NCBI GenBank assembly: GCA_002494625.1
Contig: DACH01000003.1
Span: 1 to 64,000 of the forward strand
Length of the DNA: 64,000 bases
DNA from: Archaeoglobus sp. UBA234
Lineage (GTDB): Archaea; Halobacteriota; Archaeoglobi; Archaeoglobales; Archaeoglobaceae
Reading direction: 5' to 3'
Made by a program: the position numbers and the translations under genes. Numbering within the stretch: position 1 is the first letter of the stretch; the number at the start of each line of letters is the position of its first letter. This document shows positions 35,132 to 43,559 of the stretch, piece after piece. The notes beneath the pieces were generated by a model, which was given only the letters and a program-made list of their open reading frames with translations, was not told where the DNA came from and ran no database searches.

Positions 35132-35458
35132 TCAGGCGCTTATCTTTGAGAGCGCCTTTTCTATTTCATGTTTGACTGCACTTTCAGGCATTGCACCGAT
35201 GAATGTATTGACTATTTCTCCCTGATAAAACATCATTACAGTCGGAATACTGAATATCCCAAATTTTGATGCAATTGCTGGGTTCTCATCAGTATTGAGC
35301 TTGGCAAATTCAACCTTTCCGTCGTACTCCTTTTCAAGCTTCTCAAGTATAGGAGTTAGCATTCTGCAGGGCATACACCAAGGAGCCCAGAAGTCAACAA
35401 TCACGAGCTTGTTCTTTTTGATTTCCTTTTCAAAGTTTGTTTCATCCAGATCCTTCAT
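35132..35458 (-). CDS. trxA: Thioredoxin
   Basis: Dithiol reductase of 108 residues with active site WCMPC (Cys28 and Cys31) in VDFWAPWCMPCRML, the Asp in AKLNTDENP and the cis-Pro in FSIPTVMMF. Start ATG 35458 is preferred because GAGGTG ends about 6 nt upstream; two earlier starts lie within or on that site. It has an AT-rich promoter (TTTATAAGG region) and heads the HTH-ferredoxin operon. Confidence 0.94.
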   Translation of the reverse strand: MKDLDETNFEKEIKKNKLVIVDFWAPWCMPCRMLTPILEKLEKEYDGKVEFAKLNTDENPAIASKFGIFSIPTVMMFYQGEIVNTFIGAMPESAVKHEIEKALSKISA

Positions 35459-35521
35459 ATTCATCACCTCACAATCAAATTTTATAATTCCTTATAAACT
35501 TAACTTTTTGGCTACCTTTTG

Positions 35522-35782
35522 TTAACCTGCCCTGATTTTATTGACTATTCTCTCGAGTTCTGCCATCTTTGGCACTCCAAGAAGCACTGCCTGATCATTT
35601 ATTATCAGCGCCGGAACACCTCTAATTCCATATTTAACCGCTTCCTTAAGCCCTTCATCGGTTGTCACCGACAGTTCAATTGCAACCACATCTCTATTCT
35701 TCTCCACGAATTTCCTCACCACATCCGCTGCCATCGGGCAGTACGGGCAGGTAGGGGATGTGAGCAATTTTATCTCTATCAT
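35522..35782 (-). CDS. Glutaredoxin/thioredoxin-like small redox protein
   Basis: An 86-residue thioredoxin-fold protein with CPYC active site (Cys12, Cys15) in LLTSPTCPYCPMAA and a cis-Pro motif YGIRGVPALIIN. This is the MJ0307-like archaeal type that is intermediate between glutaredoxin and thioredoxin. ATG 35782 follows a GAGGGTGATG ribosome site; the 10 residues before it are not family-like. It lies 63 nt upstream of trxA on the same strand. Confidence 0.9.
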   Translation of the reverse strand: MIEIKLLTSPTCPYCPMAADVVRKFVEKNRDVVAIELSVTTDEGLKEAVKYGIRGVPALIINDQAVLLGVPKMAELERIVNKIRAG

Positions 35783-35861
35783 TCTTTCATCACCCTCAGG
35801 AAAACTTTGCACTTTCTGCTATATAAATTTTTACCAGTTTTTTCAATTCCAGTAAAAACTA

Positions 35862-36926
35862 TCATGCATATATCGTAAGGATGTCTCCATCCTCAAGTAT
35901 ATGATCAATACCAACCCTCTGTCCATCGAACTTGACTGATTTTCCCTTTACCTTTGCATATCTGAAATTCTCATACATATCCCTGTGAAGCTTCTTACAC
36001 ACATCACCTACTGTCATCCCCTTTCTCACAATCAGAGGTTCATCAAAGTCAGCCTTACCACCGGGAGGTTTCAGGTAAATTCTTATGAAGTCCAGCTTCG
36101 AGTAAATTTTCTCAGCCAGCACATCGAGGTTTAGCCTCTTCTCAGCTGAGAGGGGAATTGCTCCATCCGGGATTTCTGGAGGCATATAGAGGTCTATTTT
36201 ATTCACGACCACAATGCCAGGGATGTAAACCCTGTTTCTCAGCACTCCATCTATCAACCTGTCAATTGTCACATCCTCTCTTATCAGAATCTCAGCATTA
36301 TGGATTTTGTACTCTCTCAACACCTCAATCACAGTCTGTTCATCCAGCGAGAGGGGAACTGTTGATGTAATCTTCATCCCTCCTCTATCCTTCTTTTTAA
36401 CATAAACCTCTGGAGGCTTTTGATTGAGCCTTATACCTCCACTATAAAGCTCCTTTTTTATAATATCAATCGAATTTAGATTGAATGGATCTGACACAAT
36501 AATAACGAGGTCTGAATTTCTCACAGCAGAGATTATCTCCCTTCCTCTACCCTTACCTCTGCTTGCTCCCTCAACTATTCCTGGAAGATCTATTATCTGA
36601 ATTTTTGCCCCGTTATACTCAAGCATCCCGGGTACAGGCTTGAGGGTTGTAAAATCATAAACACCAATTTCGCTCTTTGCTCCGGTAAGAGCATTCAGAA
36701 GTGAGGATTTTCCAACGGATGGAAAACCTACAAGCACAACGGTTGCATCTCCGTCTTTCTTGATTGCAAATGCCGGTTTTCCAGTTCTTGCAGTCTGCTT
36801 TTCAGCCTCTTCTTTCAGTCTCGCAAGTTTTGCCTTGAGTCTACCAATATGGTGCTCCGTCGCCTTGTTGTAGGGAGTATTTTTTATCTCCTCCTCAAGC
36901 TGTCTAATTTGCTCCTGCAGGTTCAT
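35862..36926 (-). CDS. DRG-type GTP-binding protein with TGS domain
   Basis: Obg/DRG-family GTPase of 354 residues: coiled N-terminal region, then P-loop GFPSVGKSS (about 66-74), switch II DLPGIVEGASRGKGRG, NKID near 240, and a C-terminal TGS domain (VRKGMTVGDVCKKLHRD...ILEDGDILTIYA). Eukaryotic DRG proteins bind translating ribosomes; a similar role here is inferred from the family. Divergent from dphB. Confidence 0.93.
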   Translation of the reverse strand: MNLQEQIRQLEEEIKNTPYNKATEHHIGRLKAKLARLKEEAEKQTARTGKPAFAIKKDGDATVVLVGFPSVGKSSLLNALTGAKSEIGVYDFTTLKPVPGMLEYNGAKIQIIDLPGIVEGASRGKGRGREIISAVRNSDLVIIVSDPFNLNSIDIIKKELYSGGIRLNQKPPEVYVKKKDRGGMKITSTVPLSLDEQTVIEVLREYKIHNAEILIREDVTIDRLIDGVLRNRVYIPGIVVVNKIDLYMPPEIPDGAIPLSAEKRLNLDVLAEKIYSKLDFIRIYLKPPGGKADFDEPLIVRKGMTVGDVCKKLHRDMYENFRYAKVKGKSVKFDGQRVGIDHILEDGDILTIYA

Positions 36927-37019
36927 CCTGATTTGAAATGTCTAGTTTGTAAAAAAGTTTTTTGTGGTTATAAAACAGGAACAGACAACTCTTTTAAGGC
37001 TGGAGTCAAACCAACTATC

Positions 37020-37784
37020 ATGCTCATCTTTATTGGAACAGGACTCTGGGATGAAAGAGACATTAGCCTCAGAGCTCTTGAAGCTGCAAGAGAGGCTGAT
37101 GAGGTTTATGTCGAGTTTTACACATCAAAACCCAGTACCACTGCAGAAGGTCTGAGTAATTTGATTGGAAAAGAAGTCATTGAACTTCAGAGATCTGATC
37201 TGGAAGAAAAAAGTCACGAACTTGTAAAAAGAGCAAAGAACAGGGTTATTGCACTGATGATACCAGGAGATCCGATGATTGCAACAACACATTCAGCTAT
37301 AAGGCTCCAGGCAGCAAAAGAAGGGGTGAAAACGAGAATAATTCATTCTTCAAGCATCATCAGTGCTGTTTGCGGAATCACAGGGCTCCACAACTACAGA
37401 TTTGGAAGATCTGCAACAGTAAGTTACCCCTATGAAGACATGGTTTCAAGAACTCCGGCAGATGTTATCCTTGCCAATGAAAGGATTAACGCTCACACCC
37501 TACTCTTTCTTGATCTCCATCCCGAACCCATGAGAATAAATCAGGCTATTGATATTCTGGAGAGAATTGATGCTAAGCTTCTCGAAAGATATGCCGTAGG
37601 TATTGCAAGAGCTGGTTCACCGGATTGTTTTGTGAGGTGTGACACACTGGAGAGATTGAGAAAAATAGATTTTGGAGATCCCATGCATGTTCTTGTTGTC
37701 CTTTCGAGACTTCACTTTACCGAATTCGAGTATTTGAGGGTCTTTGCCTCTGCCCCTGACGATCTCGAGAATTTTGTTGAGTAG
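37020..37784 (+). CDS. dphB: Diphthine synthase
   Basis: SAM-dependent methyltransferase that makes diphthine on archaeal EF2; 254 residues. It starts MLIFIGTGLWDERDISLRAL, has GDPMIATTH near residue 82 and IHSSSIISAVCGITGLHNYRFG near 110, and LFLDLHPEPMRINQA near 160, all typical of the Dph5 family. ATG 37020 is preferred; the frame is open much further upstream into the divergent DRG start. A TTTTAAGG box 26 nt upstream suggests a leaderless transcript. Confidence 0.95.
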   Translation: MLIFIGTGLWDERDISLRALEAAREADEVYVEFYTSKPSTTAEGLSNLIGKEVIELQRSDLEEKSHELVKRAKNRVIALMIPGDPMIATTHSAIRLQAAKEGVKTRIIHSSSIISAVCGITGLHNYRFGRSATVSYPYEDMVSRTPADVILANERINAHTLLFLDLHPEPMRINQAIDILERIDAKLLERYAVGIARAGSPDCFVRCDTLERLRKIDFGDPMHVLVVLSRLHFTEFEYLRVFASAPDDLENFVE

Positions 37785-37890
37785 TTTTTATTTTAACTAA
37801 TAGAACAAAAATTATAATTTATATCCTTATATCTAACTAACTGGGAAAAAAATATATCGCATTAAATCAGAGTATATTGTGGTGGGGGTT

Positions 37891-39375
37891 ATGAGCAAAA
37901 CCCTGCCTTCATACAGAAAAAAGGATGTTAAAATCCATGAGGTAATATACCACCTCAAAAAGTTGTTTGGAAGTCCACTTGCAAAAAATGTTGTCTCAAA
38001 AATTTCAACTCCAAAAAAAATAGAAAAAATTCTTTCAATCTACTGTGGGGTGAACAGGGCAGAAGGACTTGTAGAAAGATTGTACGTCAGAGCCATTTCA
38101 GATATCATCACAAGAGCCGCTGAAAAATTTGAAGTAGACGAAGAGATTCTAAAGGAGGGGATAAGAGATCCCTACTACAGAAGAGGGCTGGCAAATGTAA
38201 TAGCAGGCATAGCAAAGTACGGCATTACAGTACCCCAGAAACTTTATTCACCCTTTCTGGTGGTATGGAACTTCACGAATCTCTGCAATCTCAAATGCAA
38301 ACACTGTTACTCCAATGCAGGAAAGAAAGAAAGAGAGCTTTCACTTGAGGATAAAATAAGTCTCGTCAATCAGCTTGATAGAGCTGGTGTTGTTGCCATC
38401 TCCTTTTCAGGTGGTGAACCACTGATCCATAAAGACTTCTGGAGGGTTGCATCCCATGCATCAAAGCTTGGCTTCCATGTCAGCATTGCAACGAATGGCA
38501 CGCTCATAACAGAGGATGTTGCCAGAAGGTTGAGGGAGGTTGGAGTTAGCTATGTTGAAGTGAGTCTCGATGCAGCCAGTCCTGAAACCCACGATGGGTT
38601 CAGGGGTATAGAGGGAGCATTTGACAAGGCTGTTGAGGGGATCAAAAACTGTGTAAGGGAAGGGATTCTAACCGGTATTGCCACCACAGTTACAAAGCAC
38701 AACCTCTCAGAGATTCCAGATATAATCGCCCTTTCTGAGGGGCTTGGAGTCTACAGGTTGATTGTTTTCAATTTCATCCCTGCCGGAAGAGGTAAGGATA
38801 TATCTGAACTCGATCTCAATACAGAGGAGAGGAAGTGGCTTCTTGAGTTCCTTTATGATAACATGAATAGAAGTGAGATTCAGATTCTCTCCACATCACC
38901 AATCTATGCAGTCGTGGCTGTCAGAAGTGTTCTTGAGGGGAGAGGGGAGAAGATTTCTCCAACTCATTTCGCAGATGTTTGTATGCCATCCGAAGGGGTG
39001 CTCATTCTTTCCGATTTTCTCGGGGGTTGTGGAGCCGGTAGACTCTACTGCGGAATTCAGCCCAACGGAGACATAACTCCCTGTGTATTCATTCCACTCG
39101 TTGTGGGAAATTGCAGAGAAGGATTTCTGAGGGTATGGCAGGAAAACAATGTGCTTGAATCACTCAGAAACAGAGATAGTGAAGATTTTGCCTGCAGGAA
39201 GTGTGAATACAGATATATCTGCGGTGGATGCAGAGCAAGAGCATATGGATACTTTGGCAATCTGAAAGCCCATGACCCGGGATGCCATATAATGCCAGAG
39301 TTCCAGCATGAAATGAGATTAAAAGTAACTGAAAAAACTAAGAGTATTTTTCAAGAAACTCTGAAAACCTCCTGA
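37891..39375 (+). CDS. Radical SAM/SPASM protein with N-terminal helical extension
   Basis: 494 residues. Residues 1-125 are helical and unassigned. The radical-SAM core begins at FTNLCNLKCKHCYS (CX3CX2C near 134-141), with SGGEPLIHKDF near 174. The C-terminal SPASM domain has cysteines in CGAGRLYCGIQPNGDITPC and in CRKCEYRYICGGCRARA followed by GC. This architecture resembles peptide-modifying and heme-pathway (AhbC/AhbD) enzymes, but no precursor peptide or heme gene is adjacent. ATG 37891 has a GGTGGGGG ribosome site; the 3' end overlaps the convergent flavoprotein gene by 38 nt. Confidence 0.8.
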   Translation: MSKTLPSYRKKDVKIHEVIYHLKKLFGSPLAKNVVSKISTPKKIEKILSIYCGVNRAEGLVERLYVRAISDIITRAAEKFEVDEEILKEGIRDPYYRRGLANVIAGIAKYGITVPQKLYSPFLVVWNFTNLCNLKCKHCYSNAGKKERELSLEDKISLVNQLDRAGVVAISFSGGEPLIHKDFWRVASHASKLGFHVSIATNGTLITEDVARRLREVGVSYVEVSLDAASPETHDGFRGIEGAFDKAVEGIKNCVREGILTGIATTVTKHNLSEIPDIIALSEGLGVYRLIVFNFIPAGRGKDISELDLNTEERKWLLEFLYDNMNRSEIQILSTSPIYAVVAVRSVLEGRGEKISPTHFADVCMPSEGVLILSDFLGGCGAGRLYCGIQPNGDITPCVFIPLVVGNCREGFLRVWQENNVLESLRNRDSEDFACRKCEYRYICGGCRARAYGYFGNLKAHDPGCHIMPEFQHEMRLKVTEKTKSIFQETLKTS

Positions 39376-39931
39376 TGGTCTTTCTCAAGCTTCGAAAGCC
39401 CTCTTCATCTTCCTTTACACCTTCAAGTGTATCTTTTGACCACAGAGATGCACCGATATTTGCCCCAAAAGAGCCTCCACTCACAGGAATCATCCCGTTA
39501 AGAATGAAAAATGTAAGAATTTGTTGGATTGCAAGTTCCTGTCCTCCAATTCTATCTCCCCCAACAGCTATTGCCATGCCAACCTTGTGCCTGAAAAAGT
39601 CATAATCTAATGCAACTAAAGCTCTGGTTCTGTCAAGAACCGCCTTTATCTGGGCACTCAGACCTCCATTATAAACGGGTGTTGCAATGATTATTCCTTT
39701 CGCCTCACCCAAGAGGGGATAAAGCTCATACATATCATCCCTGAATCTGCATTCCTTTTTCTTCAAGCAGTAATCACAATGCTGACAGAAACCAATGTTT
39801 TTCCTTCTTACAGTAAAGAATTTCGTTGTGTATCCTCTCTCCTCAAGCATCTTCAAAGCTTCTTTAAGCACAAACTCAGTAGCCTTTTTTCTCGGGCTCC
39901 CACATATCCCCAAAACTGTTTTATTCTTCAT
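39338..39931 (-). CDS. isf: Iron-sulfur flavoprotein (Isf family)
   Basis: FMN reductase-like flavodoxin fold, 197 residues, with the compact cluster motif C49, C52, C55, C61 (CX2CX2CX5C) that defines archaeal Isf. GSPRKKATEF near 11 is the FMN phosphate loop and ATPVYNGGLSAQIKAVLDRT near 83 binds the flavin. Isf proteins take electrons from ferredoxin and reduce O2/H2O2 in methanogens. Five nt after the flavodiiron gene, so one operon. Confidence 0.9.
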   Translation of the reverse strand: MKNKTVLGICGSPRKKATEFVLKEALKMLEERGYTTKFFTVRRKNIGFCQHCDYCLKKKECRFRDDMYELYPLLGEAKGIIIATPVYNGGLSAQIKAVLDRTRALVALDYDFFRHKVGMAIAVGGDRIGGQELAIQQILTFFILNGMIPVSGGSFGANIGASLWSKDTLEGVKEDEEGFRSLRKTIRRFSEFLEKYS

Positions 39932-39936
39932 AGAAC

Positions 39937-41121
39937 TCAGGCTCTTTTTATCCTCTCTCCCATCTCTTTTCCGGCCTCAAAAGCCCTCTCAAGTTCTTCG
40001 CCTGTTGGCCTGAACCTCACCTCGATAGGCTCAACCACATCAAATTTAAGTTCTTCAAAAGTTCTGTTGATTTCCTTAACAGCTCCACCTCCCCAGCCAT
40101 AGGAACCAAATGCCATGCCTATTTTGTTTCTTGGCTTCAATCCCCTCATATAGATGAGAAACCCAGCTACAGGAGGGAAGATTGTATTGTGCACCGTTGG
40201 AGAACCAATAGCAATTCCTCCTGCATCCAGTATCTCTGTCATTATCGTACTCCAGGGATCTTTTCTAAGGTGGAAAAGCCTCACATTCACACCAGCTGAT
40301 GCTATACCCTCTGCAATCGCCCTTGCGAGCTTTTCGGTACTCTTCCACATCGTGTCATATATCACAACTGCCTTATTTTCCGGTTTAAATTCTGCCCACC
40401 GACTGTACGCCTGAAGAATTCTCTTCGGATTTTTCCATATTACACCATGGCTGGGAGCAATCATCTCTATCGGGATTCCAAGGCTCTCAACCTCTTTAAG
40501 CTTCTTCTGAATCAGATTTCCAAAGGGCATAAGGATGTTGGCATAGTATATCTTTGCCCTGTTAAGGGCCTCCTCGATACCAATTTCCTCGTCAAATCTC
40601 TCTTCACTCGCAATGTGCTGCCCGAAAGCGTCATTTGAAAGAAGGAGTTTATCTTCTTTTACATAGGTTGCCATGCTGTCAGGCCAGTGGAGCATCGTCA
40701 TTTCTAAGAACATCAGAGTCTTCTTTCCAATGTTAAGCTCGTCCCCGGTTTTAACAACTCTGAAATCCCATCCTTCCGTGTCAAAGTGCTTTGATATACC
40801 ATCCATACCCCTTTTAGTGCAGATGATTGTTGCATCCTTTGCAACCCTTCTGATGTCTGCAAGTCCTCCAGAGTGATCTGTTTCAACATGGTTTACGATG
40901 ATGTAGTCTATCTGCGATGGATCAACTATTTTTCGTATCCTTTCAACCATCTCCCCAAGAAATTTGTGCTTTACAGCATCAACAAGCGCTATCTTTTCAT
41001 CAACTATGAGATAAGCATTGTATGTTGTCCCCCTATCAATATTAAAATCGTGGAAATCTCGTTCTTCCCAGTCTATTGCTCCTACCCAGTATATACCCTC
41101 TCTAATTTCAAGCGGATTCAT
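39937..41121 (-). CDS. fprA: Flavodiiron protein (FprA type; oxygen reductase)
   Basis: 394 residues in two domains. The metallo-beta-lactamase-like part carries diiron ligands H78, E80, D82, H83 in HVETDH, H about 146 in MLHWPD, D about 165 in SNDAFGQH and H about 226 in SHGVIW. The flavodoxin part starts VIYDTMWKSTEKLARAI. Such enzymes reduce O2 to water (or NO) using coenzyme F420H2 or rubredoxin and protect anaerobes. ATG 41121 follows GGTGGTG. Transcribed with isf. Confidence 0.95.
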   Translation of the reverse strand: MNPLEIREGIYWVGAIDWEERDFHDFNIDRGTTYNAYLIVDEKIALVDAVKHKFLGEMVERIRKIVDPSQIDYIIVNHVETDHSGGLADIRRVAKDATIICTKRGMDGISKHFDTEGWDFRVVKTGDELNIGKKTLMFLEMTMLHWPDSMATYVKEDKLLLSNDAFGQHIASEERFDEEIGIEEALNRAKIYYANILMPFGNLIQKKLKEVESLGIPIEMIAPSHGVIWKNPKRILQAYSRWAEFKPENKAVVIYDTMWKSTEKLARAIAEGIASAGVNVRLFHLRKDPWSTIMTEILDAGGIAIGSPTVHNTIFPPVAGFLIYMRGLKPRNKIGMAFGSYGWGGGAVKEINRTFEELKFDVVEPIEVRFRPTGEELERAFEAGKEMGERIKRA

Positions 41122-41264
41122 TTTCACCACCATCTTAAATTAAAGATTTAAATTTAAAAATTTTTTGGTTCGAAATATATCCCATAATGTTTAGATAATA
41201 TACCAACTACTGCATTAATTTTGCCTCACAGGGGGCGTTAGGTTAAAGTAGTGGAGTGAATGAC

Positions 41265-41471
41265 ATGGAATGGGTGAAACATATGGAGGTAATTGAAATA
41301 CTCGACAGAGCCTTAGAACTTGAGAGGGAGGCAATTGAGGAATATCTGAGAATGAAGAATGATGCTGATCCTGAGACTGCGGAGCTTCTTGATTTTCTCA
41401 TTTCACAGGAGAGAGAACATATCAAACTTATAAATGATAGAAAGAAAGCCATCAAGCTTTTGAAAAAATAA
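41265..41471 (+). CDS. Small ferritin-like/rubrerythrin-like protein
   Basis: A 68-residue two-helix protein. ELEREAIEEYLRMKND and DFLISQEREHIKLINDRKKA contain one ExxxxxE and an ExxH-type pair, i.e. half of a rubrerythrin four-helix bundle, so it probably dimerises to bind a diiron site. ATG 41265 has a GTGGAGTGA ribosome site upstream. It faces the flavodiiron gene divergently and its 3' end overlaps the next gene by 20 nt on the other strand. Confidence 0.75.
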   Translation: MEWVKHMEVIEILDRALELEREAIEEYLRMKNDADPETAELLDFLISQEREHIKLINDRKKAIKLLKK

Positions 41472-42537
41472 TTGAAGGAACAGCATACATCAGAATTAAT
41501 ATCGTGACTACCAGTAAAGTTGCAATAACAAAATGAGTTGAAATATACCTCTTCCTTACAAGTCCAGCAAGAACCTCTGTATAAGCAACAACCGAGACAG
41601 TAAATGATGTCAGCAGTAGAAAAGAGAGCCACTTAGGCATAACTTCAATGGGAACGAAATATTCCCACACCTTGAGTGAATAGTAAAGCACAGCCACAAA
41701 TTCAATAACCACTGCAGCAGCCTGAAGTGAAGATGTCCTTTTCTGGAGTTCAATGTTTTCCCTATTCCTATTCATGTCGAGCTGGAGAGATATGAGTGAG
41801 AAGAGATCCCTCACACCATTGAGTGTCTGTTCAAACTTCGATTCAAAGTAAATGAGACTCTGATGATAGTCCCTGAGTTCCTTAATTTTTTCTCCATACC
41901 ACCCCTTAATTTTATCAGTAAGAAGTTCCATCTTGATAACAGCAGAGAAGAGCTCTTCATTAACATCTTTGAACTGAGAGAACTTTCTGAAAAAGTCCAT
42001 ATGAATTGCCGATACCTCCTGCAATATTTTTTCAAGCTCAGATACATCATAACACTCTGTTGCTCTGTCTGAAAGAATGGAGACTTCCTTTATTATTCTT
42101 GTTTCCTCCTTTGACATTACCTCAGCCTGAAGACTCAGCTGTTCTGCAAAAATCCTGGCTTTTGTGTACTGAATTTGCTGTGCTGGTATCAGGTCGTGGA
42201 AAAGTCTTTCATCAAATTCTGTCTCGAGTTTTAATTCAATGTACTCCTTTTCCTCAATTCTGTATTTCCCGAATCTAAACTCTACAAACCCATCATCAGC
42301 CTTCGTAAGAACGACCTTCATTTTTTCAAGATACTCAGTCCGAAAATCAATATCTTCTTCTGAAACAGTAAACACTACATTTTCGTGCTTCCCCAAAATC
42401 AACCCATCGCTACCAGCAAAAATTTCCGTGAATTCGAATTTCTTGAAGACTGGCCTCAACACGATGCCCCTATTTCTGAGCTCTTGAACCAGACTATCCA
42501 GATCATCAGAATGAAAGAAAGTGTAATTCAACTCCAC
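41452..42537 (-). CDS. Membrane-anchored coiled-coil protein, unknown function
   Basis: 361 residues. An N-terminal alpha/beta cytoplasmic domain (about 1-120), a long helical coiled-coil middle (about 130-265) and three C-terminal membrane helices (about 270-290, 303-325, 335-357). The layout (soluble domain, helix, paired membrane helices near the C terminus) is reminiscent of RMD1/DUF155 or CorA-like proteins, but the GMN signature of CorA is absent. No function assigned. Confidence 0.7.
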   Translation of the reverse strand: MELNYTFFHSDDLDSLVQELRNRGIVLRPVFKKFEFTEIFAGSDGLILGKHENVVFTVSEEDIDFRTEYLEKMKVVLTKADDGFVEFRFGKYRIEEKEYIELKLETEFDERLFHDLIPAQQIQYTKARIFAEQLSLQAEVMSKEETRIIKEVSILSDRATECYDVSELEKILQEVSAIHMDFFRKFSQFKDVNEELFSAVIKMELLTDKIKGWYGEKIKELRDYHQSLIYFESKFEQTLNGVRDLFSLISLQLDMNRNRENIELQKRTSSLQAAAVVIEFVAVLYYSLKVWEYFVPIEVMPKWLSFLLLTSFTVSVVAYTEVLAGLVRKRYISTHFVIATLLVVTILILMYAVPSIIFSKA

Positions 42538-42704
42538 AGATTATATTGAGATTTGAAAAATAAAAAAGGTTTTGGGTTTTATCAGCACAGAATTATGAGT
42601 CAGGTTTTTCTGAAAAAGATTACTTCAAAAAATCAAGTTTCTTGAAGCTCCTCTCAAAAATTGTTTTAGTTTCATAACCAAAATCTCAAAAGATGGCAGA
42701 GAAA

Positions 42705-43208
42705 TCAATCAAAATAAACCGTAGCAGTGCTGGGGGATTTGCCTTTCTTGATTTCGTGGTAATAGGCATATGTCATCGGCTCTTCATCCTCAATCAACTC
42801 AGAATCGACAACCTCCCCTACAAAAAGCGTGTGAGTTGCCACATCCATTTTCTCGACTACCCTTGCCTCCACATAGGCAATTACATTATCAAGGACAATT
42901 GGAGCCCCTGCTTTACCTGTTTTAAAGTTTATCCCGTCGAACTTATCAAAATCCCTTCCACTTCTGAACCCAAACCTTCCAATGAATTTCATTGGTGTTT
43001 TCTTGGATAACACCGAGACTGAGAAAACCCCGCTGCTTTCAACATACTCATGGGTAAGATTCTTTTTGTTAAGACATGCAGCAATCATAACGGGAGTTGA
43101 GGATAGCTGGAAAACTGTATTCGCAATCTGTCCATTGTATTTTCCCTTTTTTACGGAGGAAACAATATAGAGTCCATAGCTGATTTTGTAAAAGGCTCTT
43201 ACATCCAT
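42705..43208 (-). CDS. Flavin reductase-like FMN-binding protein
   Basis: 167-residue split-barrel flavoprotein: YKISYGLYIVSSVKKGKYNGQ, then NTVFQLSSTP and VFSVSVLS, with GEVVDSELIEDEEPMTYAYYH at the end. This is the flavin reductase domain found free or fused to rubredoxin in anaerobes, where it supplies electrons to flavodiiron proteins; its closeness to fprA and isf fits that role (inference). Starts ATG 43208, 32 nt after the wHTH gene. Confidence 0.87.
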   Translation of the reverse strand: MDVRAFYKISYGLYIVSSVKKGKYNGQIANTVFQLSSTPVMIAACLNKKNLTHEYVESSGVFSVSVLSKKTPMKFIGRFGFRSGRDFDKFDGINFKTGKAGAPIVLDNVIAYVEARVVEKMDVATHTLFVGEVVDSELIEDEEPMTYAYYHEIKKGKSPSTATVYFD

Positions 43209-43240
43209 ATAGTTCTATTTAGTGGAAAAAAATATAAATT

Positions 43241-43423
43241 TTAGCTTTTTACAGAGTAGTAGCATCGCTTAGGAGAAATAACCAATCCCTCTTTCTTAAG
43301 CTCTTTTATTATTTTGGATACTTCTTTGCTATCCATACCAACCATTTTAGCCACATCTCCAGTTCTTACAGGCTTACCCGCTTTCTTCATAGCCTCAAAA
43401 ACTTCCTGTTTTTTATCATCCAT
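43241..43423 (-). CDS. Small winged-helix DNA-binding protein
   Basis: 60 residues, one HTH: DDKKQEVFEAMKKAGKPVRT, then GDVAKMVGMDSKEVSKIIKELKKEG with the wing LVISPKRCYYSVKS. It is a minimal archaeal MarR/ArsR-like module. ATG 43423 has GAGGTG 6 nt upstream; the in-frame GTG 9 nt before is on that site. Leads the flavin reductase gene and may regulate it. Divergent from the alcohol dehydrogenase gene. Confidence 0.8.
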   Translation of the reverse strand: MDDKKQEVFEAMKKAGKPVRTGDVAKMVGMDSKEVSKIIKELKKEGLVISPKRCYYSVKS

Positions 43424-43559
43424 GTTTTTCACCTCATCCAGTTAGTACTTAATCAAAACTCAGTCTTAAAATTAATAAACTTTTCGTTTAAGAATTCGAA
43501 CAAAAAATAACTGAACAAATTTAAATATTTAATTCTGAATTTTACAATGGGTGATTAGG

